This document shows positions 51,664 through 59,898 of a DNA stretch of 64,000 nt, piece after piece. The translations under genes and the position numbers were made by a program. Below the pieces are notes generated by a model. That model saw only the letters and a program-made list of their open reading frames with translations, was not told the origin of the DNA and did no database searches. The stretch comes from JBOZRQ01 sp050789255 (GTDB lineage: Bacteria > Bacillota > Sulfobacillia > Symbiobacteriales > Symbiobacteriaceae). Location of the stretch: the NCBI GenBank assembly GCA_050789255.1, contig JBOZRQ010000015.1:62001-126000 (forward strand). Reading direction: 5' to 3'. Position 1 is the first letter of the stretch, and each line of letters begins with the position of its first letter.

Positions 51664-52351
51664 GGGTCCGCACCTCCTCCCGTACCAGGGCGCCATCCTG
51701 GACAAAGATCGTCCGGTCGGCCAGGGCCCCGAGCCTCGGATCGTGGGTGACCATGACGAGGGTGGCGCCCTCCCGGCGGCACTGCTCGATCATCAGGTCC
51801 ATCACCAGCTTGCCGTTGGTGGAGTCGAGGTTGCCGGTGGGCTCGTCAGCAAAGATGATCTCGGGCTTGGGAGCGAACGCCCGGGCGATTGCCACCCGCT
51901 GCTGCTCACCGCCGGACATCTGCCGGGGGTAGTGCTTCATCCGGTGGCCCAGGCCCACCGACTTGAGCACCTCTTCCGCCCGGGCAGCGGCCTTGCGGCC
52001 GTAGCCGGCCAACTCCAGCGGCAGGGCGACGTTCTCCAGGGCGGTCAGCGTCGGGATCAGGTGAAAGGACTGGAAGACGATCCCTACGTGGCGGGCCCGG
52101 AGCTTGGCCAGTGCATCCTCGTTCAGCCCGACAATCTCGGTGCCGGCCAGCCGGATCGAGCCGGCGGTGGCCGAGTCAAGCCCGGCCATCAGGCCCATCA
52201 GGGTCGACTTGCCGCTGCCCGACGGGCCCATGATCGACAGGAACTCCCCCTTGCGCACCTCCAGGTCGACACCCTTCAGAATCGCCATCGACTCGCCGCC
52301 CAGCTGGACCTCTTTACACAATCCCTGGATCACAATCACGTTCTCCTGCAT
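51644..52351 (-). CDS. ABC transporter ATPase (LolD/MacB type)
   Basis: 235 residues. Walker A GPSGSGKST (about 42-50), Q-loop FQSFHLIPT, signature MSGGEQQR (about 144-151), Walker B IIFADEPTG and H-loop VTHD are all intact. Pairs with the overlapping FtsX-type permease. GGCACGGAC precedes the ATG with only a moderate ribosome site. Confidence 0.95.
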   Translation of the reverse strand: MQENVIVIQGLCKEVQLGGESMAILKGVDLEVRKGEFLSIMGPSGSGKSTLMGLMAGLDSATAGSIRLAGTEIVGLNEDALAKLRARHVGIVFQSFHLIPTLTALENVALPLELAGYGRKAAARAEEVLKSVGLGHRMKHYPRQMSGGEQQRVAIARAFAPKPEIIFADEPTGNLDSTNGKLVMDLMIEQCRREGATLVMVTHDPRLGALADRTIFVQDGALVREEVRTHGRIAR

Positions 52352-52441
52352 GTCCGTGCCTCCGTGTCGTTCGTTATGGCCTAATCCTACCGGATCGCCG
52401 CACGGCGCAAATCGGGCAATGGTACAGGGCGGACAAAAGCA

Positions 52442-52467
52442 AAAGGGCAGTCGATTGACTGCCCTTT
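52442..52467 (-). terminator. Terminator of the second two-component operon
   Basis: AAAGGGCAGTC/GACTGCCCTTT stem; minus strand continues TGCTTTTG. Confidence 0.85.
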
Positions 52468-52485
52468 GGTACAGGTCGCAGCGAT

Positions 52486-53109
52486 TTACTTCACCAGCCC
52501 CTGCTTCAGCGCCGCAGCGGCTGCTTCGGTACGGCTGGTGACGCCCAACTTCTGAAAGATCACCCCGGTGTGGAACTTGACCGTGCGCTCGGCGATGCCG
52601 AGCACATCGGAGATCTCCTTGTTGCGCAGGCCGTCGACCACCAGCTTGAGGACCGCGAGCTCCCGGTCGCTCAGCTGCTCGTGGGTGCCCTCCGGGGTGC
52701 GGTGATCGAGCAAGCGGGCCACGAGGGCAGGCTGAAGGAGGCTGCCCCCGGATGCGATGACGCGGATGGCGTTGACCAGTTCGCTGCGCATGGCGCCCTT
52801 GAGCAGGTAGCCCACGGCTCCGGCCCGCACGGCCTCCAGGATCCCCTCGTCGCTGTCGTAGGCGGTCAAGATCAGCACACGAATGGAGGGCGAGGCCGCC
52901 AGGATCTGGCGGGTCGCCTCCGCACCGCTGAAGCCCGGGAGCTGAAGATCCATCAGCACCACGTCGGGCTTCAGTTCGCGCGCCAACTGGACGGCCGTAG
53001 GGCCGTCCCCTGCCTCACCGACCACCTCCATATCGGGCTGAAGCTCGAGCACCGCACCCAGACCGTCCCGGACGATCGGGTGATCATCTGCCAGGAGGAC
53101 ACGGATCAT
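52486..53109 (-). CDS. NarL/LuxR-type response regulator
   Basis: 207 residues: receiver with Asp8-Asp9, phosphorylation site Asp54 and the conserved Lys, then a LuxR helix-turn-helix (LSDRELAVLKLVVDGLRNKE, then ISDVLGIAERTVKFH) at about 145-200. Start ATG overlaps the kinase stop (ATGA). Paralog of the regulator at 28888. Confidence 0.93.
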   Translation of the reverse strand: MIRVLLADDHPIVRDGLGAVLELQPDMEVVGEAGDGPTAVQLARELKPDVVLMDLQLPGFSGAEATRQILAASPSIRVLILTAYDSDEGILEAVRAGAVGYLLKGAMRSELVNAIRVIASGGSLLQPALVARLLDHRTPEGTHEQLSDRELAVLKLVVDGLRNKEISDVLGIAERTVKFHTGVIFQKLGVTSRTEAAAAALKQGLVK

Positions 53110-55184
53110 TCGGACTCCCCCTCTCGAGTTTCCAGGGGCACGGTGACCTTGACCATGGTTCCTTCGCCGGGCTCGCTGATCACCCGCAGCTGGCCGCCCA
53201 GCAGCCGGGCTCGTTCGCCCATGCCGGTAAGGCCGAACCCTCCCCGCCCGTCCCCCTTGGGGGCCAGCGCGGGATCGAAGCCGGCGCCGTCGTCGGAGAT
53301 GGTCAGTGACACCCGTTGCTGCTGGATGTGCAGATTGACGGTCAGCTGGCCGGCGCTGGAGTACTTGACGGCGTTATGCAGCGCCTCCTGCGCGATCCGG
53401 TAGAACTGGTTCTCGATGCGGGCCGGCAGGCCCCGATACGTCCCATCCAATTGGAAGGAGCTTGCGGCTCCAATATCGGAGGCCGCCTGGCCCAGCAGGC
53501 GCCCCAGCGCCGTGGGCAGGGAGTCGGTGCCCAGCAGCGGGGCGCGCAGCTCCAGCACCGAGCGCCGTGCCTCGGCCAGGTTATCCCGCACGATGGCCTG
53601 GGCCCGTGAGGTCGCCTTCGCCGCCCGGGCCGGGTTCTCGGTCAGGGTCGCCTCGACGACCTCCAATTGGAGGCTTGCTGCTGTGAGGCCCTGGGCGATG
53701 GTGTCGTGGATCTCGCGGGCGATGCGGTTCCGTTCTTCGACCTCAGCCAGCGCCCGCTGGCTCAGCTGATCGATTTTGCGGAGCGCCCGCCCGTTTTCGA
53801 CGGCGACGGCCAGGTGGTGGCCGAGCACCCTGAGCTGACTCAGCTCGTCCCGGGTGTAGTTGAGGGCTGAATAGCGGGGACCCAGCACGTACACGCCCAC
53901 CAGCCGGCCGCCCACCCGCAGGGGCAGCATGAGCGCGGGAGGCGTCAGCCCCAGGTCTTCACAGGCAGCCGCGTCGCGCAGCGTGGTGGGATCATTGGCC
54001 CGGCGGGCCTGGTCCCACACCGCATGCGCCGTAGGCTGACCCAGGTCGTCCAGCACCAGCAGGGCCGCACCGGCGGCGCCCAGGCGCTCGGGAAGGCTCT
54101 CGGTGGCCAACTTGGCGACATCAGCCGGGATAATGGTGGTCGCCAGCGCCTGGCTTGTCTCCTGGAGCAGCGTTCGGAAGCCCAGCAGGTGTGGAAAGAA
54201 GTTCTTGTCAACCTGGTCGGCCATCCAGTCCTGGATGGGCCGGGTCAGCAGCGCCACCACAAGCGCCGCCGTAAAGACGGCCGGGTCGTGGCCAAACCCC
54301 GGCTGCACCTGATCCAGGAGCAGGGTGAGGGGTCGGAGGATCAGCAGGTAGAGCAGGTAGACTACCGACGCCAGACCGAGCCCAACCAGAACCCGGCGGA
54401 ACACAGCCCGGTCGTCGTAGAAGTCGGGGCGGGTCAGAGCGACCGCCCCGGCCACCGGGATCAGCCCGAAGAAGAGCGCCGGCGGCCCGTGCATGGCTGC
54501 CTCCATCCCCTTTGGCAACACGTGCGGCAGGAAGGCGATGGTGGGGAGCCAGCCGATCACTACCCCGCCCAACAGAATCAACGACTGCTGAGCTTCGATT
54601 GCCAACCCTTCCCTGCGGGCGCTCCGGTGCGAAGTCCACAGTACCCAAAGCGACACGACCTGCCACGTGAGGCCGATAAGCACGGGCCCCATGGCATAGA
54701 TCGAGTGACCCCCGCCGCGTACGTGCTCCGACCGTGCTGCGACTGCGAGCGGGTGCATTGGGTCCAGCGTTGGGCCAAGCAGCCCGAGCGGCCCTAGTAC
54801 GGCGACCGCCAGCGAGACGCCATAGGCCAAGAAGACCAGCCAGCGCAGCTTTGGCCGCGGGAAGGGGAACCGGGTGACAAAGTCCATGAAGAACGGAAGC
54901 GAGAGCGCACCAAAAAAGAAGGCATAGGCCCACACCGCGTCGGGCTCCAGACCACTGGCCATGTGCCCGGTCAGGTCAAGCATCAGGGCCAGGCAGAAGC
55001 CGGCAAAGGTGACGGCTTTGGCCCGCTCTGCCCGCCTGGCGAAGGCGATGCCGCTCCAGCCAGCCGTTGCGAGCAGACCAAGCAGGCACACAGCCTCCAG
55101 GAGATGCCCAATGGCCGTCAGGGAGCCCACCGCCCACACCCCAAGGCCCGCCGCCGCCGCAAAGATCAAGTAAATAAATATCAT
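53106..55184 (-). CDS. Membrane histidine kinase, NarX/DegS class, with GAF domain
   Basis: 692 residues, with about eight membrane segments (1-330), a GAF-like domain (about 355-465) and a HisKA_3/HATPase core: REIHDTIAQGLTAASLQ holds the phospho-accepting His, with AQEALHNAVKY and DDGAGFD downstream. Same layout as the kinase at 29519. The ATG at 55184 has only a distant GGGAG, and a TACAAT box ends about seven bases before it, so a very short leader is possible. Confidence 0.92.
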   Translation of the reverse strand: MIFIYLIFAAAAGLGVWAVGSLTAIGHLLEAVCLLGLLATAGWSGIAFARRAERAKAVTFAGFCLALMLDLTGHMASGLEPDAVWAYAFFFGALSLPFFMDFVTRFPFPRPKLRWLVFLAYGVSLAVAVLGPLGLLGPTLDPMHPLAVAARSEHVRGGGHSIYAMGPVLIGLTWQVVSLWVLWTSHRSARREGLAIEAQQSLILLGGVVIGWLPTIAFLPHVLPKGMEAAMHGPPALFFGLIPVAGAVALTRPDFYDDRAVFRRVLVGLGLASVVYLLYLLILRPLTLLLDQVQPGFGHDPAVFTAALVVALLTRPIQDWMADQVDKNFFPHLLGFRTLLQETSQALATTIIPADVAKLATESLPERLGAAGAALLVLDDLGQPTAHAVWDQARRANDPTTLRDAAACEDLGLTPPALMLPLRVGGRLVGVYVLGPRYSALNYTRDELSQLRVLGHHLAVAVENGRALRKIDQLSQRALAEVEERNRIAREIHDTIAQGLTAASLQLEVVEATLTENPARAAKATSRAQAIVRDNLAEARRSVLELRAPLLGTDSLPTALGRLLGQAASDIGAASSFQLDGTYRGLPARIENQFYRIAQEALHNAVKYSSAGQLTVNLHIQQQRVSLTISDDGAGFDPALAPKGDGRGGFGLTGMGERARLLGGQLRVISEPGEGTMVKVTVPLETREGESE

Positions 55185-55220
55185 AGCAGTGATTGTACCA
55201 GATCTCCCATGGCCCGTATA

Positions 55221-55658
55221 TTACTTGGATTTCGGCATTTTGCCATCCGCCGTGACGTACAGCGTGCCCTTCATGCCGGCCATGCTGTGCCCTTCCACGG
55301 TGCAGTAGTAGACATACTCGCCAGCCTCATTTGGGGTAAAGATGATGGCGGTCTTTTCGCCGGGCTTGGCGCTTACGTGCAGGTCGGGCTCTTTCCGATC
55401 GCCATGGGAGTGCTCATCGGTGACCGCTTCGGTCCCCGAGCTGATGTGGATCTCGTCGATCGAGAAGTCGTGGAGCATGGTGTCCTTGTTGTTCAGAACC
55501 AGCTTGACCGGCGCCCCGGCCTTGAGGGCGATTTCCTTCTTGCTGAAGGCCATGTCCTTCAACTGAATCTCCACGGTCTTCGGGCCGCCTCCCAGCGAGC
55601 ACCCCGCCAGCACCGCGACGGTTGCGACCATCCCTACCCCCAAAGTCCATCTCTTCAT
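55221..55658 (-). CDS. Cupredoxin-like lipoprotein
   Basis: 145 residues from ATG 55658 (GGGAGG upstream). Lipobox VLAGC, so anchored outside. The mature part is a plastocyanin/azurin-type fold with the copper ligands in order: His of LHDFSI, then Cys, His and Met of YYCTVEGHSMAGM near the end. Between them is a His/Asp/Glu-rich insert (EHSHGDRKEPD). Likely a blue-copper electron carrier or copper-binding protein. Upstream of the two-component operon on the same strand but with its own gap of 36 bases. Confidence 0.9.
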   Translation of the reverse strand: MKRWTLGVGMVATVAVLAGCSLGGGPKTVEIQLKDMAFSKKEIALKAGAPVKLVLNNKDTMLHDFSIDEIHISSGTEAVTDEHSHGDRKEPDLHVSAKPGEKTAIIFTPNEAGEYVYYCTVEGHSMAGMKGTLYVTADGKMPKSK

Positions 55659-55851
55659 CCTTGTGTCCTCCCTGGTTGCTTTGCTGCTTCGATCGTACGG
55701 CAAAAGCGACCGGGAGCCATCGGGCACTGGTACAGGCGGAGCGAGACAATCGTCCCTGTACCAAAGGGCAATGGCTGCTGTACGCATGCCTGATGGAGCG
55801 CAAGCCCTTCCGGTTTACGATGGGGACAACGTGACGCAAGGAGTGGAGCCG

Positions 55852-56169
55852 ATGCTTCGTCCCATCGATGAAAGGGAACTGGTTCAGGCCGCAGCCGAAC
55901 TGAGCGGCCGCATGGTCTACCTACACATGGAAGTAACGCCCGGTGGCTTTGTGCGCAACCTGACGGCCGACCTTCAAGAAATGGTGGTTCGTCGCGACCA
56001 TGCCACCTACCGCGTGGCCCTTCGCTGCGCCAACGACGGCTGGGTGGTGGTCGAGGGGCTGACCCACATGGCGATCGGCGAAGGGGAGCCGCTGCTGCTC
56101 TGTGCCCTGGTGGAAGAAGACCGCCTGACACGGGTACTTCAGATCAGCGAGGAGGCGTTTGCCGCATGA
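55852..56169 (+). CDS. yojF: YojF family (DUF1806) protein
   Basis: 105 residues from ATG 55852, AAGGAGTGG upstream. The MVYLHMEVTPGGFVRNLTAD motif and the conserved neighbour bshB2 identify the YojF family; in Bacillus, yojF sits beside bshB2 (yojG) in the same way. Its stop overlaps the bshB2 start (ATGA). YojF probably supports the deacetylase, but its biochemical role is not known to me. Confidence 0.85.
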   Translation: MLRPIDERELVQAAAELSGRMVYLHMEVTPGGFVRNLTADLQEMVVRRDHATYRVALRCANDGWVVVEGLTHMAIGEGEPLLLCALVEEDRLTRVLQISEEAFAA

Positions 56170-57029
56170 GTGGAAAGATCCTGGCCGTCCTGGCTCATCC
56201 TGACGACGAGACCTTCATCTGCGGCGGGACCCTGGCACGCTATGCGCGGCTCGGTATGCAGGTTACCCTCGTGTGCGCCACCAAAGGCGAGATGGGCAGC
56301 CGGATCGGGGTGCCGGCCTCGGCCACCCGGGAGACGCTTCCCACCGTCCGGGAGGCGGAGCTGCGTGAGGCCTGCCGTGCGCTTGGCATCACCGATCTGC
56401 GGTTCCTGGACCTGCGGGACAAGACCGTCGACTACTACTACCCGGGCTATCTGGCGCAGCGGATCGCTGCGATCATGCGGTCGGTCTCGCCCGACGTGGT
56501 GCTTACCTTCCATGAGGCGACAGGCGGCCACGCCGATCACTGTGCGATCGGGCGGGCAACCAAAATGGCCTACGAGATGACCGGCCGCCGGGCGAGCCTC
56601 TATTACGTGATGGGCGGCTGGATGCCCTACGCAGAGCAGTTGCAGCGGACGGGCATGGATGAGCGCCAGGTCACCCGGATCGCGATTACCGGCGAGGCGG
56701 CCGCAGCCAAGGTGGACGCCTACCGATCCCATCGCACGCAGTCCCAGCGCATGGCCTGGCTGTGGGAGGACCGGGCTGCTGCGGTTCAGCGGAAGACCGG
56801 CGACGAGCTCTTGCTTCAGGGAAGCGGCTCGGTGCGGCCCGGTGAAACGGAGTTGCTTATTTCTGGGAGGAAACACTGTCCTAGGGATTGCAGCGACACG
56901 TGTCGAACCCCCTGTTGTTACACCACCGAACAGGGGACGTTGCACCATGCGCAGGACCCTTGCTACTGCGATGACACTTCTTATGATGACCGCCTGTACG
57001 AAGGCGCCCTCCTCCACGCCGACCGCTGA
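56166..57029 (+). CDS. bshB2: Bacillithiol biosynthesis deacetylase BshB2, with odd C-terminal extension
   Basis: Zinc-dependent LmbE/PIG-L deacetylase that removes acetyl from GlcNAc-malate (or a bacillithiol conjugate). The zinc ligands AHPDDE (about 10-15) and HADHC region (HEATGGHADHCAIGR about 114-128) are intact. The family normally ends after ELLISG near residue 238; here the frame runs on for about 50 residues in a Cys-rich tail that overlaps the signal peptide of the next gene by 83 bases and includes a palindrome and a hairpin in its DNA. The likely explanation is a lost stop codon, so the real end is uncertain. Confidence 0.9.
   Translation: MSGKILAVLAHPDDETFICGGTLARYARLGMQVTLVCATKGEMGSRIGVPASATRETLPTVREAELREACRALGITDLRFLDLRDKTVDYYYPGYLAQRIAAIMRSVSPDVVLTFHEATGGHADHCAIGRATKMAYEMTGRRASLYYVMGGWMPYAEQLQRTGMDERQVTRIAITGEAAAAKVDAYRSHRTQSQRMAWLWEDRAAAVQRKTGDELLLQGSGSVRPGETELLISGRKHCPRDCSDTCRTPCCYTTEQGTLHHAQDPCYCDDTSYDDRLYEGALLHADR
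56894..56905. promoter_or_regulatory. Perfect 12-base palindrome and hairpin upstream of the TPR lipoprotein gene
   Basis: CGACACGTGTCG, then a CCCCTGTT/AACAGGGG stem-loop at 56909-56936. Both lie just before the ribosome site of the gene at 56947, inside the frame that extends bshB2. Confidence 0.5.
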
Positions 57030-58122
57030 CCCCGCCCCGCCGCCTCCCCCTTCAGCCTCAGCCCCCGGGCCGGCACCAGCCCAGCGGCCCATCGACAAGC
57101 AGAACGACCTGGCGCTTACCCTGATCCGGGAGAAGCGCTGGACCGAGGCTGTTGACGCCGCTCGTGCCGCCACGCAGTTGGATGAGAAGAGCGCCGCCGC
57201 CTGGTTCAACCTGGGCCGGGCGTTGCTGGGCGCCGGGCAGCCGTGGGATGCCTCCAGTGCGTTTGGTCGGGCCCGCGCAATCCAAGACAGTGCGGATGCG
57301 GCCTACTTCGCTGGCCAGGCCCATGAGGCCGCCGGCAGCGTCGCTGTTGCCGCCCAGACCTACGAGTTTGCACTGAAGAGGTGGCCAGGCGACAAGGAGA
57401 TTGCTGCCGCACTGGAAGCGCTCAAGGCGAAGTACGCCCGGTATCCATATCTACCCTCAGCTGCAGGAGACATGGACGGTGATGGCAAGTCGGAGCTGGT
57501 CTACGTGACAGAGGAGCGTGTGCAGCTAATCGGTGGCACCGGCGCCGTCCTGTTCGAGCATGCACTCCCCAAGACCCCCGGGATTCGCGGGGCCTCGATC
57601 TTCCCGCAGGAGGGCGCCCTCCCTCTGGTGGCCGTTTACTACGGCAGTTGCCCTTCGGCTCCGGAGAACGTGCTGCTATGGTTTAAGGACGGCAAGCTGA
57701 ACCAGGACCGAACGAGTTGCGGAAGTGTTGGGTATGCGGGCGGGAAGATCTCCCTGACCATCTCCAACCGAATGGCCCCTTTCGCCGGGATAAGCACCAG
57801 CCGCTGGAATGAAGACAAGTGGGTGTCTGAGAGCGTGCGGATGGTTGCAGCGTTTGACAGGATCAACCCTGATCAACTGGCCTGGATCTTCACCGAACTA
57901 GCTAACTCCCCCGTGGAAGGCGCAGAGACGTGGTTCACCCCGCCCGACCTTTACCAGACCTTCAAGTCCCGAGTCGGCACAGGCCGCTGGGAGTTCGTCG
58001 TCACCGCTGGAAAGGGAACGTCGGAGATGACCTTTGAAGCCAGGCGGGACCAGAAGGTACAGGGCCAACTGACGACCACGGTCAAGGACGGGAAGATTAC
58101 GGCCCTGAAATGGCTGGACTAA
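56947..58122 (+). CDS. Lipoprotein with TPR-like and FG-GAP-like parts
   Basis: 391 residues from ATG 56947 with AGGGGAC upstream. Lipobox LLMMTAC, then a Pro/Ala-rich linker (about 25-50), two to three TPR-like repeats (about 52-150; AAAWFNLGRALLGAGQPWDA, then AYFAGQAHEAAGSVAVAAQT), and a calcium-binding GDMDGDGKSELVYV motif of FG-GAP/VCBS type (about 168-181) followed by a beta-rich region. Anchored outside the membrane; may bind other wall proteins. Confidence 0.82.
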   Translation: MRRTLATAMTLLMMTACTKAPSSTPTADPAPPPPPSASAPGPAPAQRPIDKQNDLALTLIREKRWTEAVDAARAATQLDEKSAAAWFNLGRALLGAGQPWDASSAFGRARAIQDSADAAYFAGQAHEAAGSVAVAAQTYEFALKRWPGDKEIAAALEALKAKYARYPYLPSAAGDMDGDGKSELVYVTEERVQLIGGTGAVLFEHALPKTPGIRGASIFPQEGALPLVAVYYGSCPSAPENVLLWFKDGKLNQDRTSCGSVGYAGGKISLTISNRMAPFAGISTSRWNEDKWVSESVRMVAAFDRINPDQLAWIFTELANSPVEGAETWFTPPDLYQTFKSRVGTGRWEFVVTAGKGTSEMTFEARRDQKVQGQLTTTVKDGKITALKWLD

Positions 58123-58128
58123 AGGATG

Positions 58129-58156
58129 CGAGCCGCTGCCAAGTAGCAGCGGCTCG
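58129..58156. terminator. Bidirectional terminator
   Basis: 11-bp stem CGAGCCGCTGC/GCAGCGGCTCG followed by TTCGTTTTTT, between convergent genes. Confidence 0.92.
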
Positions 58157-58164
58157 TTCGTTTT

Positions 58165-59118
58165 TTAGTTCGCAGAAACCAGGTTCATTTCGCCCTCGAC
58201 GGTGCCGAACTGTTCGTAGAGCCCAAGAATCTGGGTGATGGCGTCCGCCGAGATCATGACCCGGCCGTTCATGATGACCGGGGCCTTGTCCATGGCGATC
58301 AGGTTCCGGGTGAGGTAGCGGACGTTGTTCTGATTCATTTCGGCCTTCTCCTGGCCGACCCAGAAGAACGCCTGGCGGTCGGACATCTCCACATGGACGG
58401 CCCGCTCCTTGGCATCCCACTCGACCCAGCCGCCAGCGGCCTCCACCACGGCCCGCAGCGGGACCATCAGGGTGCCGTCGACCTTCTCAAAGCCCTGGTC
58501 GAACTTGATCGCCTTGCCGCCGAAGGAGAGCTGCTTGGGGGCGGCGTGCTGGGCGCCGACCTCACGGACGACCAGCTCCACGTTCACCCGGTCGACCATG
58601 AGAATCGAGGGCTCGGTATCCTTCGTGCCGTGGATGATCGCCTTCTGGCCCACCAGGGCGGCCAGGTACTTCTCGTCGCCGAGGAGCGCGTAGCCGTCCA
58701 TGGCGTAGTAGCCGCCCTCAAGGTCGACCCACTCAACGGTGCCGGAGAGGATCACCTTGTCACCCTGAACCACGGGCTCGCTGACCACCAACTCACGGAC
58801 CTCAAATGCCTTGGCGACCATGATGGTCATGCCGTCGAAGGGCTTGCCGTACAGGACGACCTGCTTGCCCAGGTTCGCTTTGAAGAGCTCGTTGTCGCCC
58901 AGGAGCGCCCACTCGCCAACGGCGTAATAGCCGCCCTCGATATCGCGGTACTCCAGGACGCCGGTCACCTGAAATTCCATGGGCAAGGTGGTGGTTTCGC
59001 TCGTAATTTGCGCATCAGCGTTGGGGTTCTTTGGGACTCCCTCCAGGGCGGATACGGGAGCAGCCAGGGAGAGGGCAGTGGCTGCCAGAGCGATGGTGGA
59101 AGCCAGACGTCGGTTCAT
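58165..59118 (-). CDS. Secreted copper-amine-oxidase-N protein with internal repeat
   Basis: 317 residues. Signal peptide 1-25 (ALAATALSLAAPVSA). Two homologous repeats of about 60 residues follow, both with (D/E)(I/L)EGGYYA(V/M)...(W/Y)ALLGD...LV/LGK/QK..., at about 52-110 and 122-185. The C-terminus (about 200-310) is a copper amine oxidase N-like domain (LMVPLRAVVEAAGGWVEWD; AVHVEM), a surface-binding module. The repeat is not one I know. AGGAGG precedes the ATG. Divergent from the TetR gene. Confidence 0.82.
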   Translation of the reverse strand: MNRRLASTIALAATALSLAAPVSALEGVPKNPNADAQITSETTTLPMEFQVTGVLEYRDIEGGYYAVGEWALLGDNELFKANLGKQVVLYGKPFDGMTIMVAKAFEVRELVVSEPVVQGDKVILSGTVEWVDLEGGYYAMDGYALLGDEKYLAALVGQKAIIHGTKDTEPSILMVDRVNVELVVREVGAQHAAPKQLSFGGKAIKFDQGFEKVDGTLMVPLRAVVEAAGGWVEWDAKERAVHVEMSDRQAFFWVGQEKAEMNQNNVRYLTRNLIAMDKAPVIMNGRVMISADAITQILGLYEQFGTVEGEMNLVSAN

Positions 59119-59217
59119 GTTAAGTATACCTCCTCAGAGTCAGTAAGGGGTCCGGGGTTCTGCCATAACTGACGCACCCACCCGGCCCCTCCGTTTCACA
59201 TCTTGCCAAGATTCTCC

Positions 59218-59259
59218 TTGACAACGTTATACTCGGGTATATATTTATACTTGAGTCTA
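59218..59259 (+). promoter_or_regulatory. TetR promoter with two operator copies
   Basis: -35 TTGACA (59218-59223) and -10 TATATT (59240-59245), 16-base spacer. Two copies of a 14-base inverted motif lie on it: TATACTCGGGTATA (59228-59241, in the spacer and -10) and TATACTTGAGTCTA (59246-59259). The spacing is 18 bases. Fits autoregulation by the TetR protein encoded just downstream. Confidence 0.72.
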
Positions 59260-59283
59260 ACATTCCGGGAGTGACCCCATGCG

Positions 59284-59898
59284 ATGAAGACCACCCCAGG
59301 CTTGCGTGAGCGCAAGAACGCGGCCGCCAAGGCTTCCATCTACCGGGCCGCGATGGATCTGTTCTCTGTCCAGGGCTACGATGAGACGACTGTGGAGCAG
59401 ATCGCCGAGCGGGCCGGCGTCAGCCGTGCGACCTTCTTCAACTACTTCGGCGCCAAAGAGGGCGTGCTCCGGTTCTACGGCCAGCAGCTTCAGAGTCAGG
59501 TCGAGCAGCTGGTGACCTCCGGGGGAGCCACTGCCTCCCCCCTGCAGCGATTCCGCCAGATCCTGGACGCTATGGCCGGGCAGACCATGGCTCGCCGGGC
59601 GGAGCTGAAACTGGTCTACCGCTTCAGCCTGCGGGACCCGGACTACCCGGGCATGACCCCGGCCCGGGAGCGGATCTGGCAGCTCGGGACCGACCTGATC
59701 GCCGCTGCCCAGGAGGCAGGCGAGGTGCGCAAGGACATGCCAGCCCGACAGATCGCCTTTCACATTTTCGCCCTGGTCCAAAACGCCATTCTCGCCCACA
59801 TCTATACGGAAGAGCCGCTGCAGCCCCTGGTGGACTCCGCTTGGCGGCTGCTGGTAGGAGGCATTCACGATGCAAACTCTGTGGCTGAATCAAATTAG
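59284..59898 (+). CDS. TetR-family repressor
   Basis: 204 residues. The N-terminal helix-turn-helix is TTVEQIAERAGVSRATFFNYFGAKEGVLRFY, in pieces, about 33-65. The C-terminal ligand-binding part is helical. It overlaps the following kinase-like gene by 29 bases, so both are controlled by the same promoter, which carries two copies of the likely operator. Ligand unknown; the neighbour suggests an antibiotic or related small molecule. Confidence 0.93.
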   Translation: MKTTPGLRERKNAAAKASIYRAAMDLFSVQGYDETTVEQIAERAGVSRATFFNYFGAKEGVLRFYGQQLQSQVEQLVTSGGATASPLQRFRQILDAMAGQTMARRAELKLVYRFSLRDPDYPGMTPARERIWQLGTDLIAAAQEAGEVRKDMPARQIAFHIFALVQNAILAHIYTEEPLQPLVDSAWRLLVGGIHDANSVAESN

